Notes: generated by a model not told the origin, from the sequence alone. DNA of 64,000 nt from Flammulina velutipes (GCA_011800155.1 CM022368.1:496001-560000); one strand, 5' to 3'; positions 1 through 12,618 are shown, counted from the stretch's first letter. Program-made: numbers and translations.

Positions 1-469
1 CATAGCGAACAACATCGCACCGTTTCCCCAAGCAAATGTTTGTGGCGTTCTTCACTTTATCAATGCTAACTGATGCTCATATCTCCTAGGTCATCTATGA
101 AATTGTGGACATGAACCACGCATATTGTGGCCGACTCGGTTGGTACGAAAAAAGAGGAGGAACAACAGTAGTACGCCACTTTCTGCATCGTGTTCAATGA
201 CGCCGCTCAGCCTCACACACAGGATAAATACACTGGGACCGTAGCATTCGCCCTCAGAATTAGCGCAGATGATGTCGTTGCGGTGAAGCACACACAGGTT
301 AAACAGAGGGATGATTTGCAATGGGTACAAGGGAAGATCACCCAAAAGTCAGCTATGGGACGTCTCGTATGATAACCATCTGTCCTGCACAGAGAATTAC
401 AAATCGCCAGCTTCTTCGGCTCCTTCTGACTAGTCGCGTTCCCGTCCGCTCTGGTGAGATCCGCACCAC
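1..469. other. Window edge; possible terminal exon on +
   Basis: A short open stretch on the plus strand follows an AG acceptor near base 89 and reads about 45 codons to a TGA near 199 (it includes the peptide MNHAYCGRLGWYEKRGG). It could be the last exon of a gene that starts outside the window. I recognise no family, and the rest of this stretch shows no coding structure. It is reported only as a possibility. Confidence 0.2.
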
Positions 470-897
470 TCAGATGTCAAGATCACAATCACCACTCCTC
501 CACGACAATCCTGCCGGGCCGCACGCATCTGGGAACACTTTCGATTGTGATATACAAAGAGTCTTTATCCTGATTTTTAAGGATCTCCAGAGTGATACTA
601 ATAGGAAGGTCAATGAGAAATTGGCAAGCTTGAAGAAGTGAAATTTTTTCGTCAAAGGTTGCCGTTAGCAAATCGTCGCGTCACGCGAGGAAGCTGTTGC
701 CCAGAATTGTTCATAGAGCTGACGATCACGGGCATTTTGAAGGTCTCAAGAGAGTGGACCTGTTCTCCAGAACAAATGGCCAAGCGAAGGATACGATCCA
801 TATGATGAGCGTGAGAACGAATTTTGTACAGGTCCTGGTCAAGATAGCCGATGTCAACCTGCATGTCACGCAAGTGGCGAAAGCCAGAGAGAGCCAT
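470..897 (-). CDS. Possible small gene or gene remnant, unrecognised
   Basis: An open frame begins at 897 (MALSGFRHLRDMQVDIGYLD) and continues about 70 codons. It then meets a good intron candidate near 600-655: a GTGACG donor, a GCTAAC branch-like site and a TTCAAG acceptor. Downstream, two frames stay open. One reads IESVPRCVRPGRIVVEEW before a stop at 489, but the donor phase fits the other frame, which stops at 470. That conflict means the model is wrong or the gene is decayed. No domain is recognised. The first exon looks protein-like in composition, and no function is proposed. Confidence 0.25.
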
Positions 898-1725
898 GGC
901 TAAATGTCTCTGATTTCACTCCTCAGCGGATACAATAAAAGACCAAGACATCAACACACCTCATTTTCAGGAAATTTGACAACGAGCAACACAGCCGTAA
1001 AATGCGAAGTAGATGTTGAGTGGAAGGGAGTTCTCTATTGTCGTAACCAATCTATAAACGGAGAACGGCCAGAAATGGCATCTTCTCCACGAGTGGCATG
1101 ATGCGTTGAAGTGTTTGGAATGGTGCGTTACTTAGGCAACTGCTTCCGAGCGAGGAGGGTGGGGAGAGGATCGTTGGATATTCTCATCTTCTATTAGTAT
1201 GAGATTCAAAGTGAGGTTTCTTTTATCGTTGAGTGGAGATATCGCACAAGGCGCTTCAATACTGACCGGACCGAAGGTAATACTTCTTTCGAACTTGATT
1301 TCCTCTCCACTGAGCCTGGTTCCCTATAACATCCCGACTCAAGAACTAGGACACGACGAAAGCGCGTGGACACGAGATAAAGCTTGTGCCCGTCTTTCCT
1401 GTGACATTCTAGGCGTGTAGCTGCGAGTAAAAGTCTGCGAATGTCTTTCGGACGATGTAGTAGGTTAAGACTTCCAGAATTATCTCGGTGGGAAGGTGCT
1501 CACATTTAGAGTACTTTCTGCGGCACGTTAGGCTGGAGGCGATTGGAGTGATCGAGGAACCAGATGACTCAGATCGTCGATCATGGTCGGCAAAATGCAG
1601 ACTTGAGAGACAGAATGAAGAATTGCCCTTGAAGTGAAGTTTGAACCCAAGAGAGAGTACATAGTTTTATTTGATTGAAAATAAACGCAGTTTCTGAGCC
1701 GCCTCAGAACTTAGCGTTTGGGCTT
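898..1725. other. Spacer without recognisable gene
   Basis: Only short ORFs without recognisable motifs or splice patterns are present, the longest about 73 codons at 1199-1420 (+). The last part should hold the 3' untranslated region of the minus-strand gene ending at 1726. Confidence 0.5.
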
Positions 1726-4352
1726 CTAACCACTAGGATCGAACGGCGCAAAGACCTCCTTGAACGCTTTCGCGTCAGCGCGGTCCTCCTCCTCAGATAA
1801 TGTACAATCCTTCCAGTCGATGCGATCCGGGATGTTTAACAAGCTCACCAATACTTGCCTAGTATGTATACATGTTAGCATCATATATATGAGCTCGACG
1901 AGATAGAAAGCGTACCGCCCAAACTGTAAACTAAATGGAACCTGGTCCTTCAAGACGTGCACCATCATATTCCCGTTTGGAAGATCCACACGGAAGTAGC
2001 TTCCCCGTCCGTTCGAGCACGACGCCAGAGCTTCTTCAGGGCGCCCTTCAAAGTCGATGCCTTGCATGCGGCCGTCTTCAATGAAAGCAGATTCGACCTT
2101 GTCTTGCACGCTCAAAGGGATGGGTACGGCCTGTATGTGTGCATGTCCACCTTTCTGACGAAGCCGCGCCACCTCGAAAAATACAGATGCCATTTTGTAT
2201 TTGGCAAATAGACCACGAATGGCCTTCTTGTACCTGTGGGAAATGAGCTACAGACTGGCGTGTGTAACAGTGGCTTACCCTTCGATCTCTTGAATGATAG
2301 GCGGCGCAAGGTCAGGTGCGATGGTGTTAAGAGTAGGGTAGTGCGCTATAGGCACAATAAGAACATGTCCACCGCCTGGTACGTCAACATGATCTGCGGT
2401 AGACTGTGTCGGAATGATTTGCCCTTTGGGTAGCGTGAGATAGCATTCCGTGCCAATGCCAACGATAAGGTGTTTCCTGCAATTCTATGAGCGCGACAGT
2501 CATCTGTAAAATGGACGACGTACGCCAGATTGGGGCTTGACAAACAGAACCAGCATTCGTCGGCTACAGGGCGAAGTTCAGAGAAATAACACGTTCGAGA
2601 CAGTATGGACATACCAGTAATTTCTCTCGGTGGACCTCTCTTCCCTCTCCCTCCCCCACCCCCGTGATGCGGACGCGCGTTGGCAACAGGACAGTCGTCT
2701 AAGAAATGGTTCTCGCTTCCGCATGCGCGACAGACGTATCCTTCCCTGGGTTTCTTGCCGCCTGTATCCCCAACTGCGTGTCGAGTTGGACAATCTCGTA
2801 CAAGATGGCCCGGCTACAGTCATTCAGTCTCATAACTCGAAAGAGAAAAAAGGGAACTGACTGCGTTACAGATCTTACAGATGTAGCCGTCGGGAGGTTT
2901 GGTGCGTTCCGGGCATTCATCTATGAAATGCTGTTGCCAATTAAGAGATGCTTCAAAAGAGGAGGGATACCCACATCTGTTCCGTCGCATCTCTTGCATT
3001 TGTAGCCTTCTGGCGGCTTGTCTCCTCGATCTATGAAAAGAAGGTCAACAATAGTACGGTAAACCAGAACTGATACGCACCAACGCGCGCTCGCTTGGCT
3101 GGCTTCTGAAAGTTGTTGCCGAAGATATAGTTTTGTCCACTATCATCCATATCAGGTATTTCCCGCTTTCGAGGCATGTATATCATGTCTGTGAAAGGGT
3201 TTTTACTTGTATTGGGTGGTCGTGTGGTGGAAGCTGCGTTCACGATACTATTAGGGGCAATGGAGAATGCGTAAAACCACTGTTGGTTGAATGAGGGGTG
3301 GTCGATACAATAGTAGGTAAAACTCACGCGTTGCTTTTTTCCCTCCGACGGGGGCCCACCAAACGCGCCGAGCCCTACGAAGCGCGATATCCGATCATTG
3401 CCCTCGTCTTGCCATACATAAGGCTCGCGCTCCCAAAACACGGGTGGGTGACCAGCACCAGTGGCAAAATGGTAACGTGGTTGAAGGCGTCGTATGATTT
3501 CGTCCAATGGTGGTGCACATGCAGCAGAAATGTCTGGAGGATCGAGGGGGAGCGGTACGGCGGACAAGGCTGGCACTGCCGCTGGCCAAACATTTGTTAT
3601 GAGGATATCGACTTGTTGCGAAGAGGAGGAATTTGACTGGATGTGTGCGAGAGATTTGTAATTTTGGTTCGTGTTCGAGGACCCAAGAGTGTTGGATAGA
3701 AGCCTTTCTGTGGTCTGGGACGCGAAGAATGGAGATGCAAAGCCCTGTGAAACATTAGATATAAGGAAGGTGTGAGGAGTTCGGAAGGTATTTACAGGTG
3801 CCGCTTCAGAGGTCGAGTAGGCTTCAGCATCATACATTCCACCCAGACACGCAATGCGTAGTCCATTCGCAGTGGTTATAAGGCCAGACTTGCCTGTCCA
3901 TATTTAGCGTCAAAGGATCGTTCCTCTCTTTGGGTCATTTCTCACTCAACATGAACACATTCTTGCAGAGCTCTCCATTGGTCTTGGCGAATTTTTGGAT
4001 GACAGCGTCAGGCAGAGGACTCTTGCCTTGCATAATGTAACATTCGAGTGGTGCTTGGAGATGCGCATCAGCGCCTGGAAGGCATTCGGGGTGTAATTAA
4101 CACACCTTCAATTTCCCCGTTCAATAGTAGTTCTGTCTCGTCATGCTCGGTTTCCTCTGCACTTGGCAGCCGGAAAAAGTCGCCAACACATATCACGAAG
4201 TCGAATTTGCCGTGTTTAGCATTGATATTAGATATCTTGGAGAAAATATCGCGTATAGAGCCCAGTGCTGGGCCTACAGTCAATCTAAATCAACATGAAT
4301 ATTTTCGGAGGGAAGACGCGTATGCGACGTACATTTTCAACGGCGTCGACAT
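1726..4352 (-). CDS. CWF19L1/Drn1-like protein (lariat-debranching associated splicing factor)
   Basis: This is a complete multi-exon gene. The start at 4352 gives MSTPLKIL; a 48-base intron (4285-4332) then leads into VGPALGSIRDIFSKI and FDFVICVGDFF, the metallophosphatase-like N-terminal domain of CWF19L1. A middle exon (3031-3837) carries DILITNVWP, PRYHFA and RISRFVGLGAFG. A linker follows with zinc-knuckle-like repeats of the type HFIDECP...PPDGYICKIC, seen near 3000, 2890 and 2740. Then comes the CwfJ_C_1 HIT-like domain with GGGHVLIVPIAHYPTL near 2310-2360, and the CwfJ_C_2 domain, which ends at 1726. Drn1 and relatives act with the debranching enzyme Dbr1 on intron lariats in the nucleus. 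The zinc knuckles between the domains are the main elaboration. The family call is firm; the exact inner exon borders are estimates. Confidence 0.9.
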
Positions 4353-4778
4353 GAGATCAACAAGGAAAGCTGGCTTTTATTACGTAACAAGTCCTCTTTG
4401 CTTCCTACATTGACGGTCATAAATTCTACCTGGCCTGTTCCCTCCCCTTTCCTGTGTTCTGAAGCTGCCTAAGGACAACCTAAAAACGGAACCAGCATAT
4501 TGCTATCCATGTTTGAATATTCGCGCCTTGTCTCCTGCTGGATAACATCTTGCCAGGCTCATTGTCACCCAAAAGCTCTGAATTGAAGGGGAAACAAGGA
4601 CTATCTATCACCACGATGCCAAGACCATCTAGTGCCCGATTTTTATCGTGCCGTTTTCGCTATTGTCACAATTGTTCATGTCCTTTGTTCGCGTCCTCAA
4701 TGGGCGCGCGTTGGAGGCTTATATAGGGGCTTGCTTCCGACCATTTCCTCGTCGCCTAACACTACCTAGGGCTCAAAG
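4353..4778. promoter_or_regulatory. Divergent promoter region
   Basis: These 426 bases lie between two diverging starts, the CWF19L1-like gene (-) and the small membrane protein gene (+). A TATATAGG sequence near 4719 lies about 60 bases upstream of the plus-strand ATG and is a plausible TATA-type element. Nothing else is identified. Confidence 0.45.
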
Positions 4779-5663
4779 ATGCTGGATTTTATCTTTAGTG
4801 TGCTAGACACTGCAGTGGTCACGCTGGATATAGCATTATTCGCAGGCGCTGTGTATTGGGGTGCACCCAGAGTTTTCCAAAGTCAAGGACACCGAGTGTG
4901 TAGTCTTCTTCTCTCTGATGTTTGCCCTAACTTTCGGCCAGGACATTTCTTATGTGCGACAAGACGAACGAGAGATGGACCTTGCCAGGGACATCATGGA
5001 CAGAGATATGGAGGATGTAAGTCCTCACGTTGTCTGTCTCTATGGTTCACTGACGTGAACTAGGAATATGAATCAAGAGGGCGTAGCCGCGCACCGTGTA
5101 GACGTCAGTCACATCGCGCCAGATATCTTGACGTGAGTCTTTTAGGTCTCTCAATACTACTAAATATTTACCTTATACTATCCATAGCACACACCCACTT
5201 CTCAACGGACGTATCTACTGGATCCACCTCCAAGAAATGTCAGCCCTTCGTCGTCATCCCCGCCATGGCATTCGGATCTTCAAACACCTCCGCCGCATTC
5301 TCTCGTTCAACAGTATCTCAGGGAACAGTCCTCTGTCAAGGACTACCTGCCCATGTCAAGAGATATTACCGAATCTCAGGCCGCTAATGGATACCTACCA
5401 ACGTATTTGGATGATCCACCGTTAGCATATGGACTCGCAACACCACCACGCACTCCCTATCCTCGCAAGGTCCGGAAGAGAGGAACAAAGAGCGTAAAAC
5501 CAGGAGGCATGAAGAGAATCCGGCAGATATTCCTCGAGAAAAGAAGGAGGCATGTACGTTGCTCCTCACTTCGAATTTGGAATGAACTCTAACGCGAATA
5601 ATTTTTTAGAGCGGCTATGTGGAAATTCTTACGATTGGACTAGAAGACGGGGACATGACATGA
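4779..5663 (+). CDS. Small single-pass membrane protein with basic tail, unrecognised
   Basis: Five exons splice cleanly: introns 4896-4941, 5017-5063, 5133-5187 and 5554-5609, all GT-AG and all keeping the frame. The protein is about 225 residues. It starts with a hydrophobic segment (IFSVLDTAVVTLDIALFAGA) that is probably a membrane anchor. Next come an acidic-basic stretch (DEREMDLARDIMDRDMED), a proline/serine-rich middle (PPPRNVSPSSSSPP, TPPRTPYP) and a strongly basic part (RKVRKRGTKSVKPGGMKRIR). It ends in SGYVEILTIGLEDGDMT. No family is recognised. The conserved reading frame across four introns argues that it is real. A start at 4861 is possible, but it would lose the membrane segment and would need the first intron to be coding. 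Confidence 0.6.
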
Positions 5664-5884
5664 ACTCATCTACCCATCTGGAACTCACGATATGTACCGT
5701 ATGTCTTAAACCGTTACGTTCATACAATGTGCTGATCATTTACCTGCAGTTAAGTATGCCCCATGCAAATATATGATATGTCCAACAATTCACCACTTCA
5801 CTGCAGTCGCAGTCGGTTCGTTAGAAGAAGGCTTGGTGACATTTTCTGTTGACCTCGAACCACTAATGTACAGCTACAGTGACT

Positions 5885-7126
5885 TTACGCGCTCAAACCG
5901 AACCACTGCATCACCTGCGCTCCCTGGATAGGTATGTTGTGGCTGACACCGTTCGCAATGATCGCCTGCACGTTGGGACCGTAGTCCGACCTCGTCCATC
6001 CCGAAATCGGCCAGTTCTGAGCCGTGGCAGTTGCTGTCTGGCTCACGTTGAAGACATTCGTCCACTGCTTCACCGCCTCATAGAAGTTCTGGGTATACAG
6101 CGTGGTGTCTTGGGTTCCGTGCCACAGCTGCATCCTTGGACGAGAGCCGGTGTAACCAGGATATCCAGAACGAACCAGATCGCCCCACTCCTGCGCCGTC
6201 TTGGTGAGTTGACCGTTGGCGCACGCGCTATTCCACATGCCGGAACCTGCGAAACATCCATACGGGACTCCAGCGAAGGCGGCTCCAGCCTTGAAGAAGT
6301 CTGGGTACGCGCCAGCAAGTACGTTGGTCATCATGGCGCCTGAGGACGTGCCCGTAGCGAAGACCTTCTCGGGGTCGACGTTGAGCTCTTTGACGAGATA
6401 ACGCATGGCGTTTACGATGCCGAGGGAGTCACCGCCAGCGTTGTGGGTGAGGGTGGCGTTGGTGTGGACATCCCAGCATCCGCCACTGTCTGGCGCGTTG
6501 GGGTAGACCACGACGAAGCCATACTGATCAGCAAGCTGCCTGTATGGAGTGCCAGAGAAGTAGGCCTGGGCAGTTCCGGTACAGTAATGAATCGCGGCGA
6601 CGATCCCTGGGCTTGCCTTGAGGTTCTGAGGAACATAGGCGTATACTTGGACGTTGGTGGGGTTGCTCCCGAAGTTGGTGATCTGAATGACCCCAGTGAG
6701 TCATGCTTCTGCGCCGTTCACGTAAGATTCACCTGTGTCAAAGAGCCTCTGGGGATGTTGGCGTTACCAGTAGGAGCTGGTGGGCCATTTGTGGTGGCTA
6801 CTGTGGTTACTGCTGTGGTAGCCACTGAGGTGACAGGTGGCTGCCCAGCGCCGGGCTGACATCTATCAGACAAGGTTAGGACTAAATTAAAGTGGAGAGG
6901 AGGACGAGATGCTCACTGGGAATACCAGTCATTCACGAAGACGCAACCAGATCCAGAGTCGCACGCAGTAGATCCTGTCCAATCTTTGCCCTAAATCTGG
7001 AGGTCAGAATTGTTCAACAAGCATTGGAATAGAGTAACATACACCACATTGACCCCAGACGGGAACACTGAGGGTTCTTTGAGCCAAGAGGGCAAAGGTA
7101 CCAAACAACACTGTAGCGGTTTTCAT
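5885..7126 (-). CDS. Secreted CBM1-linked CE1/PHB-type esterase (acetyl xylan or feruloyl esterase)
   Basis: The start at 7126 gives a signal peptide (MKTATVLFGTFALLAQ), followed directly by a fungal cellulose-binding module of family 1 (VWGQCGG, DWTGSTACDSGSGCV, NDWYSQC) that is interrupted by two short introns. A threonine/valine/proline linker follows (VTSVATTAVTTVATT). The catalytic domain is that of family 1 carbohydrate esterases of the PHB-depolymerase type, with nucleophile motif GTSSG (ATGTSSGAMMT), a HGTQDT aspartate region and the C-terminal SHNIP histidine. Such enzymes remove acetyl or feruloyl groups from xylan outside the cell, and the module targets them to cellulose. A third intron near 6690-6735 joins SLTQ to ITNFGSNP. 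The length, about 350 residues, is normal. The exact substrate cannot be read from the sequence. Confidence 0.92.
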
Positions 7127-8418
7127 CTTTGGGATGCTAGGATTGCAGTGGAGGAGTGTCGGGCTTTTATACCTTCGGTTTCTCGCCATTACCCCGGAAG
7201 GGTAACTGCGTCACCTGCCGCCATCATGCACGCTAAAAACATCTCTCGAAGGCTGCACGGATGAACTTGTCACTTCATCGACACGCGGATATCCATCCTT
7301 GCAGGCGTCTGCCATTCCGAAGATGTTGCGGATTTGACCGGATAATTGGTTAGAGGACCTGATGACTAGGAGAGCGAGAATACGCTGATCAAGTCAGAGA
7401 GAGAATGTTGGGGAGAAGCACCTGCGTTAATTGGAGGTATTCAGTTTACGGAGACTTCACGGTTGGGCTAAAATAGTCTAGAGAGTTGCTCATCCGAAAA
7501 GTAGCAGTAGGCATAAATAGTCTATGGACATGTGCCACCTTGAAGTGACTACATTCTCATAGCTTGTACGACTGTTTCCTCAATGAGGAGTCGGGTGAAA
7601 GCTCTGATGCATGGTTGAAGCTTTGCGAGAGATGTGGCGTCAAACCTTTTCGTCTTTTCTCCCACAATTACAAGTATTAACATTGGAGCGTTGACATGTT
7701 AGAAGCGTCAACATGACTGCCTTTCTCAATAAATAAAGTGAATCAAATGTGGCGTTACATTTTGTATTCATTGTTGGCCAGCTTGGAAGACTCAATGATA
7801 GTTATTTACCTTTTCCAAGCTGAACCCTTTGATGTGTAGGCGCCACTTGAAATACACCGGAAAGAAGCAGATCTCGAGAGTTCGGGTTGACAACATATTT
7901 GTTCCTTCTCTAGGTTCCTGGAGTTGAATTCGTGGTTCATCGATGCGCAAATCACCGACCTTCTCCAACATCCGGTCCGTGAGGAATTGCATATCTTGAA
8001 TGAGTACTGAACGGCGCCACTGGACCAATGTTGAATAGCACATCTGTTCAGGATTTGCGGGAAGGTTCTTATTTTATTTTTAAATTAGATTATAGATTAC
8101 AGTATAGAGACACCGTTCTATTTTGACCAGAGTGAAAGTACTAGTACCTACTGAGGCGTGGGCAAGAGCGTGTACTCTTCCTACCAGATATAGGCACCGA
8201 GAGATACGAAGATCATTGGCGGAGCTTCGTATTTTCGGCGCTTAGTTCCTGAAACAATTCTGATATTGGGGGCCAGTTGGGGGCAGTGTACACTTGAACA
8301 TCGCAGAGCGCCAGCAAGCAAAGAAAAACGACGTTCTCAAGCGAGGTTGTTTCTGAGATTGTCATCAGAAAACGTTGTCAAGCGATCATTCGATTTCCAA
8401 ACTTCTCCTCTTGCCATC
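7127..8418. other. Long spacer between the esterase and YTH genes
   Basis: This 1.3 kb stretch has low coding potential. A minus-strand ORF at 7792-8043 (83 codons, MCYSTLVQWRRSVLIQ) has no recognisable domain and no convincing splice partners. Two copies of the word TGTGGCGT occur here (7633-7640 and 7748-7755). The last 150 bases should contain the promoter and 5' leader of the YTH gene. Confidence 0.4.
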
Positions 8419-10982
8419 ATGTCTACTCCGCCTGTGCCCCCAGAGCCAGCCTCGCCGCCGAACTCGGGAGGGGTCAGGCGACACCATACAATATCGGCAG
8501 CGTCGAGGACAGCACGCGGCGCAGCCAGAGACGCTATCTCTGAAGAGACTCAGAATCCCGATCTCTGGAATGAGGACGAAGTTGTTGGAGACGACTGGGT
8601 AGGCGGGGTCGGTGCTGTTGGTGAAAAGAGCTCTCTGCATCGACAGGCCTCCTTGCCAACGAGGTACCACCGAGGTGAGGAACTATTACTTTTTTAAAAA
8701 TATGCTTCTCCAGGGTGTCCAACCTTTCCTTTGTTGCAAATGTCTCGTATTTCTGCAAATGCTAACTGCATCTGAACAGCCTTCCAAAACCAAGGCTCCA
8801 AATCTGGCACTTTGACTCCAAAGACGCTCAATAGTCTCACAGCGATTGCTGGACACGAAGGCGACGAAGAAGAATGGGAACGCGAGATCGGAGGCTACAT
8901 CGCTCACGATGAAGAAGTGCGGTTCGAATTTCTATGGTCTTTGCACACATATTCATGACATCGGCAGACATCACCTGGCGGAGATGCTTCGGCGCCAATG
9001 GAAAATGTAAATGCCTATGCTCCCAGCTCTTCTCCTCCTCCAGCCGGGTCCGGGGTACGCAGGCATGTTTCATTGACCTATGGTGCCCAGGGCGCTGGCG
9101 GCACGCGCCCGAAAGTGGCCCAGTCGGGTCTCAGAAGGTCTGGGACCCTACAGACCCCAATGCCTGTTCATCCACCGCCTTCGGAAGAAACTATAGCTGC
9201 CGCAGAAGAAGAAGAGTACGCATACGAAGATCCTGCTGCATACGAGGAAGACTACTATGGCAACCCTTATGGAGGTCCTGCTAGCCCAGCTGGGCGCGCC
9301 TCTCCTTGGTCCGCCAACAGCGGAAACAACGAATGGAGAGCTCAACCAGGAAGTAACGTCGGTAACTCCGCCATTGATGACGTCCAGCGCGCGCTTACCG
9401 CTTTGGAACTGTCCAACAACGCGAACAACGGCGGGTCCGCAATCTACACTCCCAACTATCAAGCCGGACAGAGTGCCCATCCACCTCGATTCAACCCCTC
9501 CTATCCTCCCCCAAACCAGCAGCCTGGAATGCGAGGAGGTAACGGAGCGAACCGTGGCAACAACGGTGGTAAACTCGCCTTGGTCACTGAAGCTGATGGC
9601 CGAAAGACTCCTTCGTATGGTCAAGGACAACCTCAGACAACGACGGCCACGGGTTGGGACCAGAAGGACCGTGTTCTCACTGGACGTTCCTCCAACCCGA
9701 ACCTTCAGCAGAACTATCACTCAAAGTCGGGCAGTGGTTCTGGGAACGTTCCCAACGTACCTCCGATCCCTACTCAGTATCTTCAGCAGCAGCAACAACA
9801 ACAACGGCCAGGCTTAGGCGTCACGACGAACTTGTCTCAGCAGGCGCGCAGCCAGACCGGACAAGTCTTCACCCCCATCGACGTGCCTTCGCTGATCGCA
9901 ACGAAAGGCTACAACCCCACGACGTTCGACACTCGGCCTACCTTTGTAAGCTCGTTTCGTTTTCTCTGAAACATTCAACTCAATATTTGCAGGCTCGTTT
10001 CTTCGTGATAAAATCATACACAGAGGACGATGTGCACAAATCGCTCAAGTACGAAATATGGAGCTCCACAGATCCAGGAAACAAGCGGCTAGACAAAGCC
10101 TTCAAGGAGGTCGCCGGACGCGGTCCTATCTACCTTTTCTTCAGCGTGAATGCAAGGTGTGTTCCGGTCTCCAATTCTTTTATCCGAGTGCTCATATGCT
10201 ACATAGTGGGCATTTCTGTGGGATGGCTGAAATGCTTACACCCGTAAGACGGCGCCTGTTTTCCCTTCTTATTGCTTACCGTCAGAATAGGTCGACTACT
10301 CGCGGAGTAGTACAGTCTGGGCCTCTGACAAGTGGAAGGGCGTGTTCAAAGTCCGATGGATCTTTGTCCGCGACATTCCAAATGTCAATCTGCGCCACAT
10401 AAAATTGAAGTAAGTGTCAACATTTGATCATGGTTTCCTATCCTCTCAACATCTCCCAGCAACACGCAAGAACGGAAGCCGGTCACCAACTCCAGAGATA
10501 CCCAAGAGTTGCTACCCGATGCTGGCCAGGAGATGTTGAGGATCTTCCATTCGCATCCAGCAAGAACGTCGCTGCTTCAGGACTTCGCCTTCTATGAGGT
10601 GATTAAGAAATTCTACATCTTGCTTCGCGTCACTCAAATTCCTCCGTAGCTCCAAGCTATGCAAAAAGTACAAGGACAGAGCGGACCCGCATCTCCGAGT
10701 CCCGACGCCGGCGGCATGAGCTCTCCGCCACTTCAAAGCATGACGCCCGTTCCCCAGGCACAACAGGCGCAGTTCAATATGCCTGGCGCGAACGCGAACG
10801 CGCTTGCTTATCAGATGCCCCAGATGTCGCCCATGATGCAAATGCAGATGATGCAGATGAACATGGGCAACCAGTTTGGGGTACCCAACGCAATGCAGCA
10901 AAGCGTCATGAGGCATCCGAGTCCTGGACCACCACAGGCCCAGCAGCAAAGCCCTTTCATGGGTGGCATGCCAGGGTACTGA
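8419..10982 (+). CDS. YTH-domain m6A RNA reader
   Basis: The start [14 protein letters not shown] lies after CCATC. Introns 8675-8779, 8917-8967 and 9946-9992 were placed, and further short introns split the YTH domain. The N-terminal ~430 residues are low complexity: acidic tyrosine-rich near 9210-9260, asparagine/glycine-rich near 9310-9560, and a glutamine run near 9785. The YTH domain follows, with [69 protein letters not shown] and [11 protein letters not shown]. The cage tryptophans in IWSST and VWASDKW, which bind methylated adenine, are present. The order and spacing resemble the cytoplasmic YTHDF class. The C-terminus is methionine/glutamine-rich (near 10800-10900). The prion-like flanks suggest condensate formation, which is inference. 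Confidence 0.93.
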
Positions 10983-12618
10983 ATTATTGACCGTTTCTAT
11001 TCTTCTTCTCAACCCACTGTATCACCAAAGGATATCACCTTCTCGATTTCTGATGTTATCTACCCAGCTTGTGCTTGCTTTCTTCTTCTTCTTAACCATG
11101 TCTGCCTATCTCCTGATGATGCTTCGTTATTTTTTGTCGTGTTCTTGCATGCCACCACATTTCGCTATCAGTACATACATTTCTCTTGTCTGGCACGGAC
11201 GGTGAATGGACGGAGACCCTGCGCTTGCTCGCTATTCTTGTCATGTACATGTAGTCGCACAACGACTTGGTATCATATCTATGTAATACTTGACTTCATT
11301 CAAAAATCTAATGTACTATTGTAGAACGTGCGTTCGAATCTGATACTGATTTAGTTCAAGTACCGGCGGCCTCTCTATGAATTGGGACGTGCGCCACATT
11401 ACGAATGTCCATCCCCATTGATATATGTGTCTCTTGGGTTTGGGTGAGTTACGGTTGGGGATATTTGAATCCGCGGAGATCCTCGCTGCGTTACTAGCCG
11501 TGCAGGGAGGAAGCTATATGCATCCCGCGAAGGACTAAGAAAGAGATCGAAGAGGTACTAACTAGCCTTTCGCCGGTCAGATAATTCCATGCGATAGGAG
11601 AATTTGACATGAGATGACTGACAGCTATATAATTCTGGAAGTCGACATATTGGGCCGTTAACAGGGATCTGGGGAACTTTAACTTTCTCGCCACACTGCA
11701 AATTTATCTGAGGATGCCGACTGCATTCCGCTTGAGGTGCGTCGGTGTATTTGAAGTCCTCTGACAACGTATTATTAGTTGCTGCGGTTCGAGTTCTCTC
11801 TTAACCAGACGTGTTTCGTGCTGGAGGGATCTCGATGGTGGCACTGGCTAGAGTATTTGGGCCCCTCATGGTGTATCTGCCGTATACCTAAAGCTGTTCG
11901 TTGTGCTTATAGGGTCGAATTGACGTGTGTTCCCAGGGGAGCGAGAAGACCCCGCACAAATGGCGTAGTACTATCCAACTTTATCATGCGGAAAGAGATT
12001 GAATCGGAGGGCACGTACACAATTAAGGCATCTGTAACACATGGAAAAGAAGCACAAAGCAATGTTATTCAATAACATGACCGAAAACGCCCTCATATTA
12101 TGTATTGGCGATATGAGTTCAAACCAATACAAGCGAAGAAGTATCGCGCTCGGGAAAGAGGGTGGATATTTCCCAATTGAAAATCGCTTTTTTAGAACGT
12201 TTTACGAAGCTCCAGCCATGTAGACGTACTTTATCGCCAGACCAGTGAATTGCGCCACAGTTCGTCTATTGTGAGCGTAGGCCCTTACATGCGAAAACAT
12301 GTGGTACCAATTGAGCTCCTTTTAGTCAGTGATATGTCCGCGGAGATCCTCGCACTCAAAGGAATCACACGGTTGGCAGGCAGGGCAGTGGACCAAGCCT
12401 GAGGGAGGTCCTAGACGCAGAGGGACTACCTTAGCACCTACAGGAGCGGGCGTTATCCCGATATACGGTTTACATCGTTTAGGGACAGTGCCTTGAATGC
12501 ATGAAAGAGATACCGGAAGAATGTATTGTCAATCATGGTATACGGAAGTCGAATATCACATAACTATTCCTACATCGCTCATAAGATAAGTTACAATAAC
12601 ACCTATACGTACAGAACC
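10983..12618. other. Long spacer, no supported gene
   Basis: The beginning is the 3' untranslated region of the YTH gene, a pyrimidine-rich tract near 10990-11100. Scattered ORFs up to 98 codons (11779-12075, +) carry no known motif and no matching splice sites. Words of the form TGTGGCGC occur at 11391-11398 and 12252-12259 (complement strand). I found no terminal repeats or transposase. Confidence 0.4.

Noticed and set aside
5879..6343. Plus-strand ORF of 154 codons
   Set aside because: Antisense to the esterase catalytic domain, whose motifs are complete.
9148..9720. Minus-strand ORF of 190 codons
   Set aside because: Shadow of the low-complexity part of the YTH gene; Val/Ser-rich peptide without motif or splice sites.
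11471..12353. Sixteen-base direct repeat CCGCGGAGATCCTCGC at 11471 and 12338
   Set aside because: One repeat of this length is expected by chance about every second window of this size, and the flanks do not align, so no terminal repeat or transposon is claimed.
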